Shown here: piece by piece, positions 51,116-61,271 of the stretch
Position numbering within the stretch: the stretch's first letter is position 1
How the letters are laid out: each line of letters starts with the position of its first letter
NCBI RefSeq assembly: GCF_018863395.1
Contig: NZ_JAHKRR010000001.1
Span: 434,001 to 498,000 of the forward strand
Direction: 5' to 3'
DNA: 64,000 bases
Source: Sinomicrobium weinanense
GTDB taxonomy: Bacteria; Bacteroidota; Bacteroidia; Flavobacteriales; Flavobacteriaceae
The notes under the pieces: model-generated
What the model saw: the letters and a program-made list of their open reading frames with translations, nothing else
The model's database searches: none
What the model was told of the DNA's origin: nothing
Made by a program: the position numbers and the translations under genes

Positions 51116-53626
51116 TCAGTTGTCTGCCTGTTCCTTTCCGATAGAAAGCATATTGGCAAACAGTTTAAACGCTCCCGGAACGCCTGCGGGGAGTTCCCGG
51201 AAAAAGCTCAATCCCGTGTAAATATAATAACCTTTTCCGTAAGGGGCGGCGAGCAGGCTGCCTTCTTTTGCTTTTTCGCCCTTGTCGTTCATGGACAGGA
51301 CGGCGGTGTATTCTTTAGCCCATTTGTCCGGGAAATACAGTCCGCGCTCCTGTACCCATCCTTCGAAATCCCTGTCGGTGATCTTGTTGGGGTAATTCAG
51401 CAGGGGATGGTCTTTGGCTATAAATTTTACTTCGGCATTTTCATCGGTGACCCTGTCCCTGGACAGGTGCAGGGGATAGGGAGGTCTTACATCCATGTTT
51501 CCGTTACGTCCTGTGGTGTTGTACTGTACAATGAGTGTTCCGCCTTCCTTGACGTAATTTAACAAGACAGGTTGTTTAGCGTACAGGGATTCCAGTACAT
51601 TGTAGGCGCGGATGCCAATAACGACGGCATCGAAACCGGCCAGGGAAGAAGCGGAAATATTGTCCGTATCGAGAAAGGTAACATTATAGCCTATCTGTTG
51701 CAGGCTTTCCGGCACTTTGTCCCCGGCCCCTGCGATATAGCCTACCGACTTTCCGGCTTTTTCTATATGGAGCCGTGCCACTTTGGCTTCTGAAGGCAAC
51801 AGGACGGATTGTGGGGGAATATGGTCGTAGGTGATCTCCACCAGTTCCTTGGCATAAGTGCGCCCGTTTGTTTGTACCACAGGCCTGATCAGGCCTTCAC
51901 TTTCACCTTCCGGAGGGGTGACCTTGAATATCACGGTTTTTTCTTCCCCTTTCCGGGTAGAACGGATAGGGTAGCTTTCCGGTGAAACCTTCCATCCTTC
52001 GGGGACGTTAAGGGAAACGGAGCCATTGACCTGCTCCTGTATTGCTGTGACTTTTACGGGGATACCTTTCGGGCCGTTGGCAAAGAGGTTTACCTTATTG
52101 GGAATGGATGCCGTAACGGCGGGGAGTATTTCAAACGGTTGGTAGCGTTCTCCCTGGGCGGGGTCGGTGTGCTTGTATGTGATATTCTTGCGGAGGGTCA
52201 TATCCACGCCGTCGATGACGAGGTGAAAATCGGCAGTGAGTATGGCCGGGGTTTCGGGAAGCCCTATAAATTTTTGTTTGGCCCTGTACATCCCCAGGGA
52301 GCCTTTTTGCATCAGCCAGTAAGGGGCGGTGTAATTTTCTTCGTCAGGGATTTTAGTGTTGATGTCGAAGTGGTTTTCTTTGTTGTCTTCCAGCCTGGCG
52401 GAAAGGGTTTTTGCTGTATTTGACGGCAGTATTTCCAGGCTGTGGAGCTCTATGTTTGCAGAACTTCGGTTAATGGCCTCTACCTGCAGTTTTACGGTGC
52501 TTCCGGGAGTGGCCCTGGGTGTTTCGGCAACGGCTTCCAGGTAAAGCCCGGCACAGGCCTGTATAATCTCATTGAGTTCCCTGCTTTTTACGGTTTTCCA
52601 GTATTCATCATCCAGTTTTTGGATCAGGGTGTAGGCCTTTACCAGTTGCGGGATGTGCTCGGAGGGGTCCTTGAAATTGAAATGGTGTTCTACCGATTTC
52701 AGCAGTTTGGCAATTTCTTCTGTACCGTCCAGTCGCGACCATGTGGTGTTTATACCGGAAAAAAGATTGCCATGATCGGGAGTATCCCCTTTGAGCAGTT
52801 CCAGGTATTCCGTCTCGCTTCCCCTGGATGCGGCACTGCCAAAGCCCTGGCTGCGGTGCTGGCTGCGGCTGAGGGCGGCTATTTCCCCGTTGCTCATGCC
52901 CAGTGCAGGGTAGTATCCGCCCATGTCTACACTGACCAATTTGTCCTTCCTGGCTTTCCTGAACTTTTCTTCACTGCCGTAAAACCACCAGGAAGTGTTG
53001 AAAAAGAGTCTTTGTGGTTGCCATGCAGCAAAATGTTTTAGTTGTCCGGGATAAGCGTCCTTGTTTCCGGCCAGGTCAAATGCTTCCACACTGAGCATGG
53101 CCGAAGAAGTATGGTGCCCGTGTGTGGTTCCGGGAGAACGGTGGTCAAAACGGTTGATGATCACGTCCGGCCTGAATTTTCGTATGGCACGTACCACATC
53201 GGCCAGGACACTGTCTTTGTTCCAGATGGCCAGGGTTTCGTCCGGGTGCTTGGAAAAGCCGAAATCGTTGGCCCTTGAGAACATTTGTTTCCCGCCGTCA
53301 ATACGCCTTGCCGCGAGCAGTTCTTCGGTCCTTATTACCCCGAGGAGTTCGCGGAGCTCTGTTCCGATGAGGTTTTGTCCGCCGTCTCCCCGGGTCAGGG
53401 ACAGGTAGGCGGTGCGGGCGTGTACTTCGTTAGAGAGGTAGGAGATCATCCTGGTATTCTCATCGTCCGGGTGGGCTGCGATATACAGGGCTGAGCCTAA
53501 AAAATTGAGTTTCTGTATGGCGTGAAATATTTCGGAGGAAGTATAGGTTTTCGGTTGCTGAGGGTATAGGGGCGAAGAAATAAAAAGAGTGATGCTAAAC
53601 AGGGTATAGAGGGTAATTTTATACAT
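51116..53626 (-). CDS. PIG-L family deacetylase, secreted
   Basis: An 836-residue protein with a signal peptide (residues 1-24) and an LmbE/PIG-L zinc domain at about 45-300: AHPDDE (51-56), LTRGDGGQN, and the third ligand in TTHGHHTSS. These enzymes remove acetyl groups from N-acetyl amino sugars or related compounds. The middle contains immunoglobulin-like and NPCBM-like strands; the C-terminal 200 residues resemble a glutamine-amidotransferase-like domain (VVIGIRAYNVLESLYAKQPVLLNYVKEGGTLIVQYN). It heads the operon that holds the membrane peptide and the SSS transporter, which fits a route for taking up and processing an amino sugar. Confidence 0.9.
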   Translation of the reverse strand: MYKITLYTLFSITLFISSPLYPQQPKTYTSSEIFHAIQKLNFLGSALYIAAHPDDENTRMISYLSNEVHARTAYLSLTRGDGGQNLIGTELRELLGVIRTEELLAARRIDGGKQMFSRANDFGFSKHPDETLAIWNKDSVLADVVRAIRKFRPDVIINRFDHRSPGTTHGHHTSSAMLSVEAFDLAGNKDAYPGQLKHFAAWQPQRLFFNTSWWFYGSEEKFRKARKDKLVSVDMGGYYPALGMSNGEIAALSRSQHRSQGFGSAASRGSETEYLELLKGDTPDHGNLFSGINTTWSRLDGTEEIAKLLKSVEHHFNFKDPSEHIPQLVKAYTLIQKLDDEYWKTVKSRELNEIIQACAGLYLEAVAETPRATPGSTVKLQVEAINRSSANIELHSLEILPSNTAKTLSARLEDNKENHFDINTKIPDEENYTAPYWLMQKGSLGMYRAKQKFIGLPETPAILTADFHLVIDGVDMTLRKNITYKHTDPAQGERYQPFEILPAVTASIPNKVNLFANGPKGIPVKVTAIQEQVNGSVSLNVPEGWKVSPESYPIRSTRKGEEKTVIFKVTPPEGESEGLIRPVVQTNGRTYAKELVEITYDHIPPQSVLLPSEAKVARLHIEKAGKSVGYIAGAGDKVPESLQQIGYNVTFLDTDNISASSLAGFDAVVIGIRAYNVLESLYAKQPVLLNYVKEGGTLIVQYNTTGRNGNMDVRPPYPLHLSRDRVTDENAEVKFIAKDHPLLNYPNKITDRDFEGWVQERGLYFPDKWAKEYTAVLSMNDKGEKAKEGSLLAAPYGKGYYIYTGLSFFRELPAGVPGAFKLFANMLSIGKEQADN

Positions 53627-53758
53627 TTCAGTTAGTTTTAGATTACCGGTTTCACATTACGGGAATGGTCGTCAGGCGGTAGTTTGGCACAGTAGCCGCC
53701 CTCTCAAAGATAGAAATAATAGAAAATATGATATAGTGTTTATCGTTTCTTTAACTAT

Positions 53759-54295
53759 TTAAAGGCTTTGACCGCCATCGTCATCCTTGTGGCTGTTCAC
53801 AACCCTTACGCCTTTTTGTAACAGCAGGTTGTTGGGGTAAGTGATAAGCTCGCCTTCATCGGTACGCAGCAGCAGGTGAAAAGCTGTGATATCCTCGATA
53901 AAGGCTTCCGTGGGGAAGTCCTTGTCCTGGATTTGTATCCTGTCGCCTATTTTGAACGGAAAGGTGAAGAAAAGAATGATCCCGGCCGTGATATTGCTCA
54001 GTATTGACCATTGGGCAAACAGGGCCACACCGATCACTGCAAAAATGGAAGACAGAAAGATCCCCAGGTCCTCAAACCTTACATTCCAGATGATACTCAG
54101 GGCTACTATCCCCGTACAGACAATGGCAAAATTGGCATACTTGAGGATGAGAGAGGTCCGGGCATCGTTGTAATTACTGATCTTGCCCACCTTACGGATA
54201 ATTTTGAACAGGCCAATTTTTAAAAGCAGCAGCAGGATAACGGTTATCGCACTATATAATAACTGGCTCTGGTATAAGGCTAAAAAATCGTTCAT
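53759..54295 (-). CDS. Small MscS-family mechanosensitive channel
   Basis: A 178-residue membrane protein with three transmembrane helices (about 10-30, 52-72, 78-100) and a short cytoplasmic beta domain (FPFKIGDRIQIQDKDFPTEAFIEDITAFHLLLRTDEGELITYPNNLLLQKGVRVV). The pore helix AVIGVALFAQWSILSNITAGI is typical of MscS. It lacks the large C-terminal cage of E. coli MscS. It would open under membrane tension to release solutes on osmotic downshock. It stands 72 bases downstream of maf on the same strand. Confidence 0.9.
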   Translation of the reverse strand: MNDFLALYQSQLLYSAITVILLLLLKIGLFKIIRKVGKISNYNDARTSLILKYANFAIVCTGIVALSIIWNVRFEDLGIFLSSIFAVIGVALFAQWSILSNITAGIILFFTFPFKIGDRIQIQDKDFPTEAFIEDITAFHLLLRTDEGELITYPNNLLLQKGVRVVNSHKDDDGGQSL

Positions 54296-54367
54296 CGATA
54301 TTACTGTTGTCGTATGATGTAAAGATATAATTACCCGGATTTTCCGGAGACGTTCTGTTTATTTTTT

Positions 54368-54964
54368 TCAGGTATTTTCTTCTATCAGGCCTTTTAGCGT
54401 GTTGTACATCAGGTGCACGGGCAATCCTACCACGTTGAAATATGATCCCTCGATTTTCCGGATGCCGACAAGGCCTATCCACTCCTGTATACCATAAGCG
54501 CCTGCTTTGTCAAAAGGTTTAAATCGATCTATGTAATGTGTTATCTCTCCATTAGTTAAGGAGTTGAAAAAAACTTTTGTAGTGGCATTGACGGTTTTTT
54601 GTAAATGGGGTGTGGTGAAACAGATGGAAGTGATCACCTCATGGCTGTCATTGGACAGCGTTTTTATCATTTCCACCGCTTCTTCCCTGTTTTTCGGTTT
54701 TCCCAGGGCCTTTTCGCGGTGCCAGACAATGGTGTCGGAGGTGATCAGGATATCCTTTTCCTGTAATTCCTCCCTGAAAGGCAGAGCTTTGAGCTGTGCC
54801 AGATAATCCGGAATATCGCTTCCCCGGAGCCTTTCGGGGTATATTTCCTCTACGTTTTTAAGGCGTATCTCAAAATCGATGCCCAGCTCCCTGAAGAACT
54901 GATGCCTTCTCGGAGAACCGGACGCCAGGATGATGTTGTAGTTCTTTAATGTTTCCTGAAGCAT
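54368..54964 (-). CDS. Maf-like nucleotide pyrophosphatase
   Basis: A 198-residue enzyme of the Maf/YceF family, which hydrolyses non-canonical or modified nucleoside triphosphates (dTTP, UTP and m5UTP in characterised members). Motifs: IILASGSPRRHQFF (13-20 is LASGSPRR), LITSDTIV, GKPKNREEAVEMIKTLS and KAGAYGIQEWIG. The Maf-specific arginine is present. Upstream on the same strand is the acyltransferase gene (46 bases). Confidence 0.93.
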   Translation of the reverse strand: MLQETLKNYNIILASGSPRRHQFFRELGIDFEIRLKNVEEIYPERLRGSDIPDYLAQLKALPFREELQEKDILITSDTIVWHREKALGKPKNREEAVEMIKTLSNDSHEVITSICFTTPHLQKTVNATTKVFFNSLTNGEITHYIDRFKPFDKAGAYGIQEWIGLVGIRKIEGSYFNVVGLPVHLMYNTLKGLIEENT

Positions 54965-55010
54965 ATTGGTTTTAGAGCTTTGTTTTTTTTAATAACAGGG
55001 GCGGGTTTGC

Positions 55011-56108
55011 TCAGACCTTTATGATCTTTCCCTTTCGGTATAGCCAGTACGCAAAAAGCCATATAAAGAAAGTAAAGCAGATCGCAAACATAAGGCTGCC
55101 TAGTTCATTGCTGAAAACAGGCTGGAATATATGCTGGTACGACCACCCGAGGAAAGAAGCATCGCCAATTTTCAGCACATAGATAAATATCTTTACAACG
55201 AGTACGGAAAGCATATAGCTCACAAGTGGGTTCTGCCCGAAAACGCGGAATACCAATGTCCAGGAACCCTGTTTTTGAATGTCGATAAGCCAGATGAGCA
55301 GGGTCCATACGGCTACGATGATACCGGAAGTGTAGAGTACGTAAGGCCCGGTCCATAAGGGTTTGTTTATCGGGTAGACGGTGTTCCAGAGCAGTGCCAC
55401 GACTATCAGTGCCACGGCAAGGCCGGTGAGTTTTTTTACGTGCGACAGGCCCGGGATACCATTTTTTAATGTCTGTTTGCCGATGACATATCCCAGTATC
55501 ACCTGCCCGGCACCGGAGAGGGTGCCCAATAGCCCTTCTGGGTCGAATGGGATACCAAATCCTTTGTAGATGTGCCTTTCGCCCACTAAGGCCTTGTCCA
55601 GGATGTTACTGAAGTTGCCTTCCAGGGAATAAGGAGCATCGCCCCCTAAAAAATACAGGAGTGCCCAATGCCCCAGCAAAAGAACCGCAAGGACACCAAT
55701 AAGAGGCCTGTTCCCGTTAAACAATACTATACATACTCCTGCGAGCAGAAAAGAGAGGGCAATGCGTTGCAGTACCCCGAAGATCCGCAGATCAGCGATA
55801 TTGGTCATGTAAAAAGGAAACCAGTTGAGCAGCAATCCGATCAGGAAAATAAGGGCTGCCCTTTTCAGGAGTTTGAGCAATATTGGCCTTTTGTTGGCCG
55901 GGTCCATTTTTTTAAAGGAAATACTCATGGATAGTCCCACCACAAACAGGAAGCTCGGAAAAACAAGATCCGTAGGCGTACATCCGTTCCAGGCAGAATG
56001 CCGGAGCGGGGCATACACATAGTTCCACGAGCCCGGTGTGTTGACTACGATCATCAAAAAAATGGTAAGTCCGCGTAATACATCGACGGACAGGATTCTG
56101 GTTTTCAT
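55011..56108 (-). CDS. HGSNAT-like acyltransferase (DUF5009 type)
   Basis: A 365-residue membrane protein with about ten helices and the pattern RILSVDVLRGLTIFLMIVVNTPGSW...PTDLVFPSFLFVVGLSMSISF, shared with heparan-alpha-glucosaminide N-acetyltransferase. Such proteins transfer an acetyl group from a cytoplasmic donor to an amino sugar on the outside. In Bacteroidetes the group is common and its sugar is mostly unknown. It lies between maf and kdsC on the same strand; a link to envelope sugars is inferred. Confidence 0.88.
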   Translation of the reverse strand: MKTRILSVDVLRGLTIFLMIVVNTPGSWNYVYAPLRHSAWNGCTPTDLVFPSFLFVVGLSMSISFKKMDPANKRPILLKLLKRAALIFLIGLLLNWFPFYMTNIADLRIFGVLQRIALSFLLAGVCIVLFNGNRPLIGVLAVLLLGHWALLYFLGGDAPYSLEGNFSNILDKALVGERHIYKGFGIPFDPEGLLGTLSGAGQVILGYVIGKQTLKNGIPGLSHVKKLTGLAVALIVVALLWNTVYPINKPLWTGPYVLYTSGIIVAVWTLLIWLIDIQKQGSWTLVFRVFGQNPLVSYMLSVLVVKIFIYVLKIGDASFLGWSYQHIFQPVFSNELGSLMFAICFTFFIWLFAYWLYRKGKIIKV

Positions 56109-56224
56109 GGTTGGTGTTTTTTTAAGAGGGGAATTTAATAATTATAATTTACAGTCCTTTCGGTTTAATGGAAGATTTAAGATTATTGTTCCGTGCCAAT
56201 AGGGGCATTTAGAGATATTATAGA

Positions 56225-56749
56225 TTAGTCGTACTTGGCCTCAAAGCTGTTGCTCCATTTTCCCTGTACCTTAAGCACCTGTTCTATAACATCCCGTACA
56301 CAGCCTTTACCACCATTTTTGTGAGAGATGTATTTGGAGACTTCCTTGATCTCGGGGGCCGCATCCTGCGGACATACAGGCAGTCCCACCATTTGCATAG
56401 GGGGGAGGTCCGGCAGGTCGTCTCCCATGTAGAGAACGTTTTGCGGTTTTATATTGTAAATATCGAAATACTCGTCCAGAGCTTCGGTCTTGTGATGAGT
56501 ACCGAGGTAAATATCCGTTACTCCAAGTCCCCGCATACGTTCCCGTACTCCTTCATTGGTGCCTCCGGAGATAATACACACATTATATCCTTTTTCCACG
56601 GCTGTTTTTATGGCATAGCCATCCTTGAGGTTCATGTTGCGGAGCATTTGTCCGTCAGTAGTGATGACAATGGTGCCGTCGGTAAGCACGCCATCCACGT
56701 CAAAGACAAAAGTGGTGATGTGCTCCAGGTATTCTTTGTAGTTTTTCAT
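56225..56749 (-). CDS. kdsC: 3-deoxy-D-manno-octulosonate 8-phosphate phosphatase
   Basis: A 174-residue HAD-superfamily phosphatase (type C0). Motif I is DVDGVLTDG (17-25), motif II is IISGGTNEGV, and motif III is YMGDDLPDLPPMQMVGLPVC. This matches KdsC, which makes KDO for lipopolysaccharide core. It has a C-terminal extension that closes the active site (YISHKNGGKGCVRDVIEQVLKVQGKW). It lies 240 bases downstream of the DUF2520 gene on the same strand; co-transcription is likely but not shown. Confidence 0.93.
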   Translation of the reverse strand: MKNYKEYLEHITTFVFDVDGVLTDGTIVITTDGQMLRNMNLKDGYAIKTAVEKGYNVCIISGGTNEGVRERMRGLGVTDIYLGTHHKTEALDEYFDIYNIKPQNVLYMGDDLPDLPPMQMVGLPVCPQDAAPEIKEVSKYISHKNGGKGCVRDVIEQVLKVQGKWSNSFEAKYD

Positions 56750-56989
56750 ACGGGGAATTTATTTTTAGGATTCAAAAGAAACAAAGGTACAAAGTTTCTT
56801 CCTGAAACCGGAGTGTGTTTTTGTGAGGAGCGAAGGCTGATTGTAAAAATCTTTTTCAGGCCTGAGTATGGGTGAGTGTAACCACAGATCTCCAAAACAG
56901 GCCGGCAATAAATAAAATTTTGCTAAGTTTGTTTTTGTGTTATTTGTTAATTACTGGTTTATAGTATTTTTCAACCTATCACTTAAAGA

Positions 56990-57745
56990 TTAAATTGAAT
57001 CGTATTGTTGCTCCTGAATGGATTTCGTAAGCAACTCATATATCTTTTTGTAGGTAGGGTGAAGGTTTAACTGGTTCAGGTGTTTTTGCAGGGTATTCTG
57101 GTCATTCCTCCTGGCCGGCCCGGTCTGTGCTTCGACGGGAGGCATGTGTTCTATTTTTTTGGCTGTTTCCGCGATGAGTGGTTTCAGCAGGTCGAAAGGA
57201 AGGTCGTTTTTCCGGCAGATATCATCACCGATAGCATAGAGATGGTTTACGAAATTATTTACAAATACGGCTGCCAGGTGAAGCGATCGCCGCTGTTCGG
57301 AATTTACCGGGTGCACCCGTTGCGAAATGCTACGGGCCACATACTCCAGTATTTCCCGGTCCCTGTCGTTCTCTGCTTCAATGCACAGGGGAATTTTGGA
57401 AAAATCCACATCCTTGTCCCTGGAAAAGGACTGTAACGGGTAAAATACCCCTCTCCGGTTCTCGGGGCTTAATTCTTCCAGCGCAACGCTTCCGGAAGTA
57501 TGGGCCACCAACCGGCCTTTAAAAGGAAGTTTGGCGGAAACCTCGCTAATGGCATCGTCCGAGACGGCAATGAGGTACAGATCGGCAGTCTCTAACGCCT
57601 CATAATTATCGGTAGCGGGGATGCCCGCAACGGATAGCCCTTTCCTGTTAAATGATTGGATGACTTTGACTTTGTTGCTCCTGTTAAAAGTTTTGATCAA
57701 ATGTGTGGCCACATTTCCGGAGCCTATGATAACTATTTTAATCAT
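56990..57745 (-). CDS. Rossmann-like and DUF2520-domain protein
   Basis: A 251-residue NAD(P)-binding protein with IIGSGNVATHLIKTF at residues 4-18, TADLYLIAVSDDAISEV and a C-terminal helical DUF2520 domain (HLAAVFVNNFVNHLYAIGDDIC...PPVEAQTGPARRNDQNTLQKHL). It looks like a ketopantoate-reductase-type oxidoreductase, but the substrate is unknown. Homologues are regularly next to kdsC and maf in Bacteroidetes. Confidence 0.9.
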   Translation of the reverse strand: MIKIVIIGSGNVATHLIKTFNRSNKVKVIQSFNRKGLSVAGIPATDNYEALETADLYLIAVSDDAISEVSAKLPFKGRLVAHTSGSVALEELSPENRRGVFYPLQSFSRDKDVDFSKIPLCIEAENDRDREILEYVARSISQRVHPVNSEQRRSLHLAAVFVNNFVNHLYAIGDDICRKNDLPFDLLKPLIAETAKKIEHMPPVEAQTGPARRNDQNTLQKHLNQLNLHPTYKKIYELLTKSIQEQQYDSI

Positions 57746-57981
57746 GCGGCTAAATTACGAAGATATTGGATATGTGTATGGATATAAGGGGTAAGAGGTT
57801 CCGCTGGTAACAAAATTATATACTTAAATATACAAAAATCTAATTTATCCTACCGCATAAGTGGCTTTATGCTGTCCGGATACAGGGTGCTGAATATAAA
57901 TCCGATAGTATTTAAGAACATATTAACATTCCCTTGTATTTCTTTCCGTTCTCCAGGCCTTAAAAAGTCATAAAAACGCCC

Positions 57982-57989
57982 TATTTTTG
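57982..57989 (+). promoter_or_regulatory. Candidate -7 box for ccsBA
   Basis: TATTTTTG fits TAnnTTTG and lies 43 bases before the ccsBA start. The -33 position has no TTTG. It is the best candidate in the 286-base gap. Confidence 0.4.
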
Positions 57990-58031
57990 CACGCATAATA
58001 CCATAGTACAAGTGCATATAAACATATTGTA

Positions 58032-61000
58032 ATGACTAACTTCCTCAAGAATACGATCTTCTCCACACGTTTAATGGCTGTTTTGTTTTTGGTGTTTGCC
58101 ACCGCATTGGCCTTTGGTACATTTTTCGAAACCTGGTACAGCACCACTACCGCCAGGATATGGGTATACAATGCCTGGTGGTTCGAGGCCATTATGCTTC
58201 TTTTTGTGATCAATTTTTGCGGAAATATTGTACGCTATCAACTGCACAAAAAGGAGAAATGGGCAGTATTGCTGCTGCACCTGTCGTTTATCTTTATTAT
58301 TGCGGGGGCATTTGTTACCCGTTATATCAGCTACGAAGGTGTAATGCCTATTCGCGAGGGAGAGGCTTCCAATACTTTCCTGTCAGACAAAACCTATCTC
58401 ACTGCCTACATAGACGGGGAGATTGACGGGCAGCCCATGCGAAAGTCCATGAAAGACGATATCCTGGTATCCCCGGAAGGCATTCAATCCAGGCTTCCGT
58501 GGAGATCCGACTTTAACGGGCAACCGTTTACCATATCGCACGTGGGATACATCAGCGGGGCGGAGAAGGGGCTTGTTCCCGATGAAAACGGTGAGGAGTA
58601 CCTGAAGATCGTCGAGGCTGGCGGAGGAACACGTCACGACCACTACATTAAAAACGGGGAAGTGACCAGTATACACAATGTGCTCTTTGCCCTGAACAAG
58701 CCTACCCAGGGCGCCATCAATATCAATACAAAAGACAGTTTATACACCATAGATACCCCTTTTGAAGGGACCTTTATGCGAATGGCAGACCAGCACCGGG
58801 GAGAAGTCGTAAAAGACAGTGTACAACCCCTGCAACTCCGGTCGCTGTATAATGTGGCCAATATGCAGTTTGTGTTTCCCGACCCTGTGGTGAAAGGAAA
58901 ATATGAAGTGGTAGAGGCCGAAGACAAGCAAAATGCTGCGCAGGATGCCCTTATTCTGGATGTTTCCACCAATGGAGAGACCAAACGCGTAAAAGTCCTG
59001 GGGGGGAAAGGAATAGCGAGTCAACCGGTACAGCTAAGCCTCGGCGGACTGGATTTTCACCTTTCCTTCGGGTCTGTTGAAATAGAACTGCCTTTCAGTA
59101 TTAAACTCAACGATTTTATAGCGGAAAAATACCCTGGAACAGAAAACGGATATTCCTCCTTTATGAGCAAAGTTACCGTCAATGACGACAAGCCGTTTGA
59201 CTACGATATCTATATGAACCATATTCTGGACCATAAAGGGTACCGGTTCTTCCAGGCACAGTTCGATCCCGACGAAAAAGGAACGGTATTGTCCGTTAAC
59301 CACGATTTTTACGGAACCTGGATCACTTATATCGGTTATACGCTGCTCTATATAGGACTGCTGGGCATAATGTTCTACGGCAAGACAAGGTTTAAGAACC
59401 TGGGACAAATGCTGAAAAAGGTAAAAACCGAAAAAGCAAAACTGGCAACAACAGTAATGCTCTTTTTTAGCCTGACCACTTTTGCACAGTTCGATCAATA
59501 CAACAAAACTGACAGCATTCATGTACAGGAGGAAGAACACACGCATACCAATGTACTGCCTTCCAGGCAACAAATAGATTCCATTATCGAGGCAACTTCG
59601 GTAAGCCAGGAACATGCAGATAAATTCGGGAAACTCGTTATCCAGGACGACGGTGGCCGGATGAAACCCGTAAACACCTTTGCGTCCGAATTGCTTAGAA
59701 AGATCAGCCAGAAGGATACCTACAACGGCCTTGATGCCGACCAGGTCTTTCTTTCCATGCTGCAAAACCCCGCAGCCTGGTACAATACGGAACTGATCTA
59801 TATGAAAAAGCACAATGACAGCCTGCACAGGCTCATCGGTGTGGAAGAGGGAAAAAAATATGTCCGTGCCATCGATTTCTTCGACGAACAGGGCAATTAC
59901 AAGCTGGCTCCATATCTGCGGGAGGCCTACGCCACGAACATACCTAACAAGTTCCAGACAGAATTCAAGGAAGCCGATCAGCGGCTGGCATTGCTCAACA
60001 GGGCGCTGGGAGGGGAGATCCTGAAAATATTCCCTGTGCCCGATGACGAGAACCACAAATGGATATCGGCCGTAGATTACAGGACCCGGAAATATCCCAT
60101 TCAGGATTCCCTGTATGCCAATTTCATCGATAAGTCGGTAAGCCTTTATCTGATGTCGCTCCAGCAGGCCAAACATACACAGGATTATTCCGATGCCGAT
60201 AAAATATTGCAGGCCTTTAAGAAAAACCAGGAAAATTACGGATCGGAAGTATTGCCTTCCGATACGAAAATAGCGGTGGAGGCCGCCTATAACAAGGTGA
60301 ACATTTTTGAGCAACTGCTCATGTGGTATATGACTATCGGTTTGCTGATGTTCCTTTTTATCGTATTGAAAATATTCTACGATAACAAGGTGCTCAAGAG
60401 ATTGGTGCTGATATCTACCGTAACAATCGTTATCCTTTTTGTTCTCCATACTATTGGTTTGATAGCCCGTTCCTATATTTCCGGGCATGCCCCGTGGAGT
60501 GATGCCTATGAAAGTATGATATACGTAGCCTGGGCCACCATGCTTTTCGGGCTTGTATTCGGAAGAAAATCCAGCCTTACGATCGCTTCCACAGCCTTTG
60601 TTACTTCCATTGTATTGTGGGCGGCACACATGAACTGGCTCGACCCGGCCATAGCCAACCTGCAACCCGTACTGGACAGTTACTGGCTGATGATACACGT
60701 ATCCATCATTGTAGGTAGCTACGGACCCCTTACCCTGGGCATGATACTCGGTGTAGTAGCATTGTTGCTCATCATCCTCACCAATAAAAAGAACAAGCAG
60801 AAAATGGCGCTCCACATCCGGGAGATCACCATTATCAATGAAATGGCATTGACCGTAGGCCTTATTATGCTCACCATAGGAAACTTTCTCGGCGGACAAT
60901 GGGCCAACGAAAGCTGGGGCCGCTACTGGGGGTGGGACCCTAAAGAAACCTGGGCCCTGGTGAGTATCATGGTTTACGCTTTTATAGTGCACATGCGCCT

Positions 61001-61271
61001 GGTTCCCGGCCTCCGGGGCAGGTTTGCCTTTAACTTTGCCAGTATCGTGGCCTATGGCAGTATTATGATGACCTATTTTGGCGTAAATTTCTACCTCGTA
61101 GGCCTGCACAGCTATGCCAGCGGGGATAAGGTGATCACTCCGGACTTTGTGTACTATTCCGTAGTTGTCGTTGCTTTGCTCGGTGCCGTAAGTTACTGGA
61201 GGTACCGGGTGTATTACAAGGATGGTAACGGTAACGGGAATAACGGGAATAAAAAGAAGGTTTCCGCTTAA
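58032..61271 (+). CDS. ccsBA: Cytochrome c biogenesis protein, ResB-CcsA fusion
   Basis: A 1079-residue membrane protein that brings haem to the outside of the membrane and attaches it to apocytochromes c (system II). The first 460 residues correspond to CcsB/ResB: four membrane helices around a large periplasmic loop. Residues about 760-1060 are CcsA, with the haem-handling WWD motif in WANESWGRYWGWDPKETWALVS (about 955-975) and flanking histidines (HMNW, HVSIIVGSYGPL, HMRLVP). The middle (about 500-760) is a long periplasmic or cytoplasmic region typical of the Bacteroidetes version. It can serve the cytochrome c lipoprotein at 41.5 kb, among others. Confidence 0.95.
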   Translation: MTNFLKNTIFSTRLMAVLFLVFATALAFGTFFETWYSTTTARIWVYNAWWFEAIMLLFVINFCGNIVRYQLHKKEKWAVLLLHLSFIFIIAGAFVTRYISYEGVMPIREGEASNTFLSDKTYLTAYIDGEIDGQPMRKSMKDDILVSPEGIQSRLPWRSDFNGQPFTISHVGYISGAEKGLVPDENGEEYLKIVEAGGGTRHDHYIKNGEVTSIHNVLFALNKPTQGAININTKDSLYTIDTPFEGTFMRMADQHRGEVVKDSVQPLQLRSLYNVANMQFVFPDPVVKGKYEVVEAEDKQNAAQDALILDVSTNGETKRVKVLGGKGIASQPVQLSLGGLDFHLSFGSVEIELPFSIKLNDFIAEKYPGTENGYSSFMSKVTVNDDKPFDYDIYMNHILDHKGYRFFQAQFDPDEKGTVLSVNHDFYGTWITYIGYTLLYIGLLGIMFYGKTRFKNLGQMLKKVKTEKAKLATTVMLFFSLTTFAQFDQYNKTDSIHVQEEEHTHTNVLPSRQQIDSIIEATSVSQEHADKFGKLVIQDDGGRMKPVNTFASELLRKISQKDTYNGLDADQVFLSMLQNPAAWYNTELIYMKKHNDSLHRLIGVEEGKKYVRAIDFFDEQGNYKLAPYLREAYATNIPNKFQTEFKEADQRLALLNRALGGEILKIFPVPDDENHKWISAVDYRTRKYPIQDSLYANFIDKSVSLYLMSLQQAKHTQDYSDADKILQAFKKNQENYGSEVLPSDTKIAVEAAYNKVNIFEQLLMWYMTIGLLMFLFIVLKIFYDNKVLKRLVLISTVTIVILFVLHTIGLIARSYISGHAPWSDAYESMIYVAWATMLFGLVFGRKSSLTIASTAFVTSIVLWAAHMNWLDPAIANLQPVLDSYWLMIHVSIIVGSYGPLTLGMILGVVALLLIILTNKKNKQKMALHIREITIINEMALTVGLIMLTIGNFLGGQWANESWGRYWGWDPKETWALVSIMVYAFIVHMRLVPGLRGRFAFNFASIVAYGSIMMTYFGVNFYLVGLHSYASGDKVITPDFVYYSVVVVALLGAVSYWRYRVYYKDGNGNGNNGNKKKVSA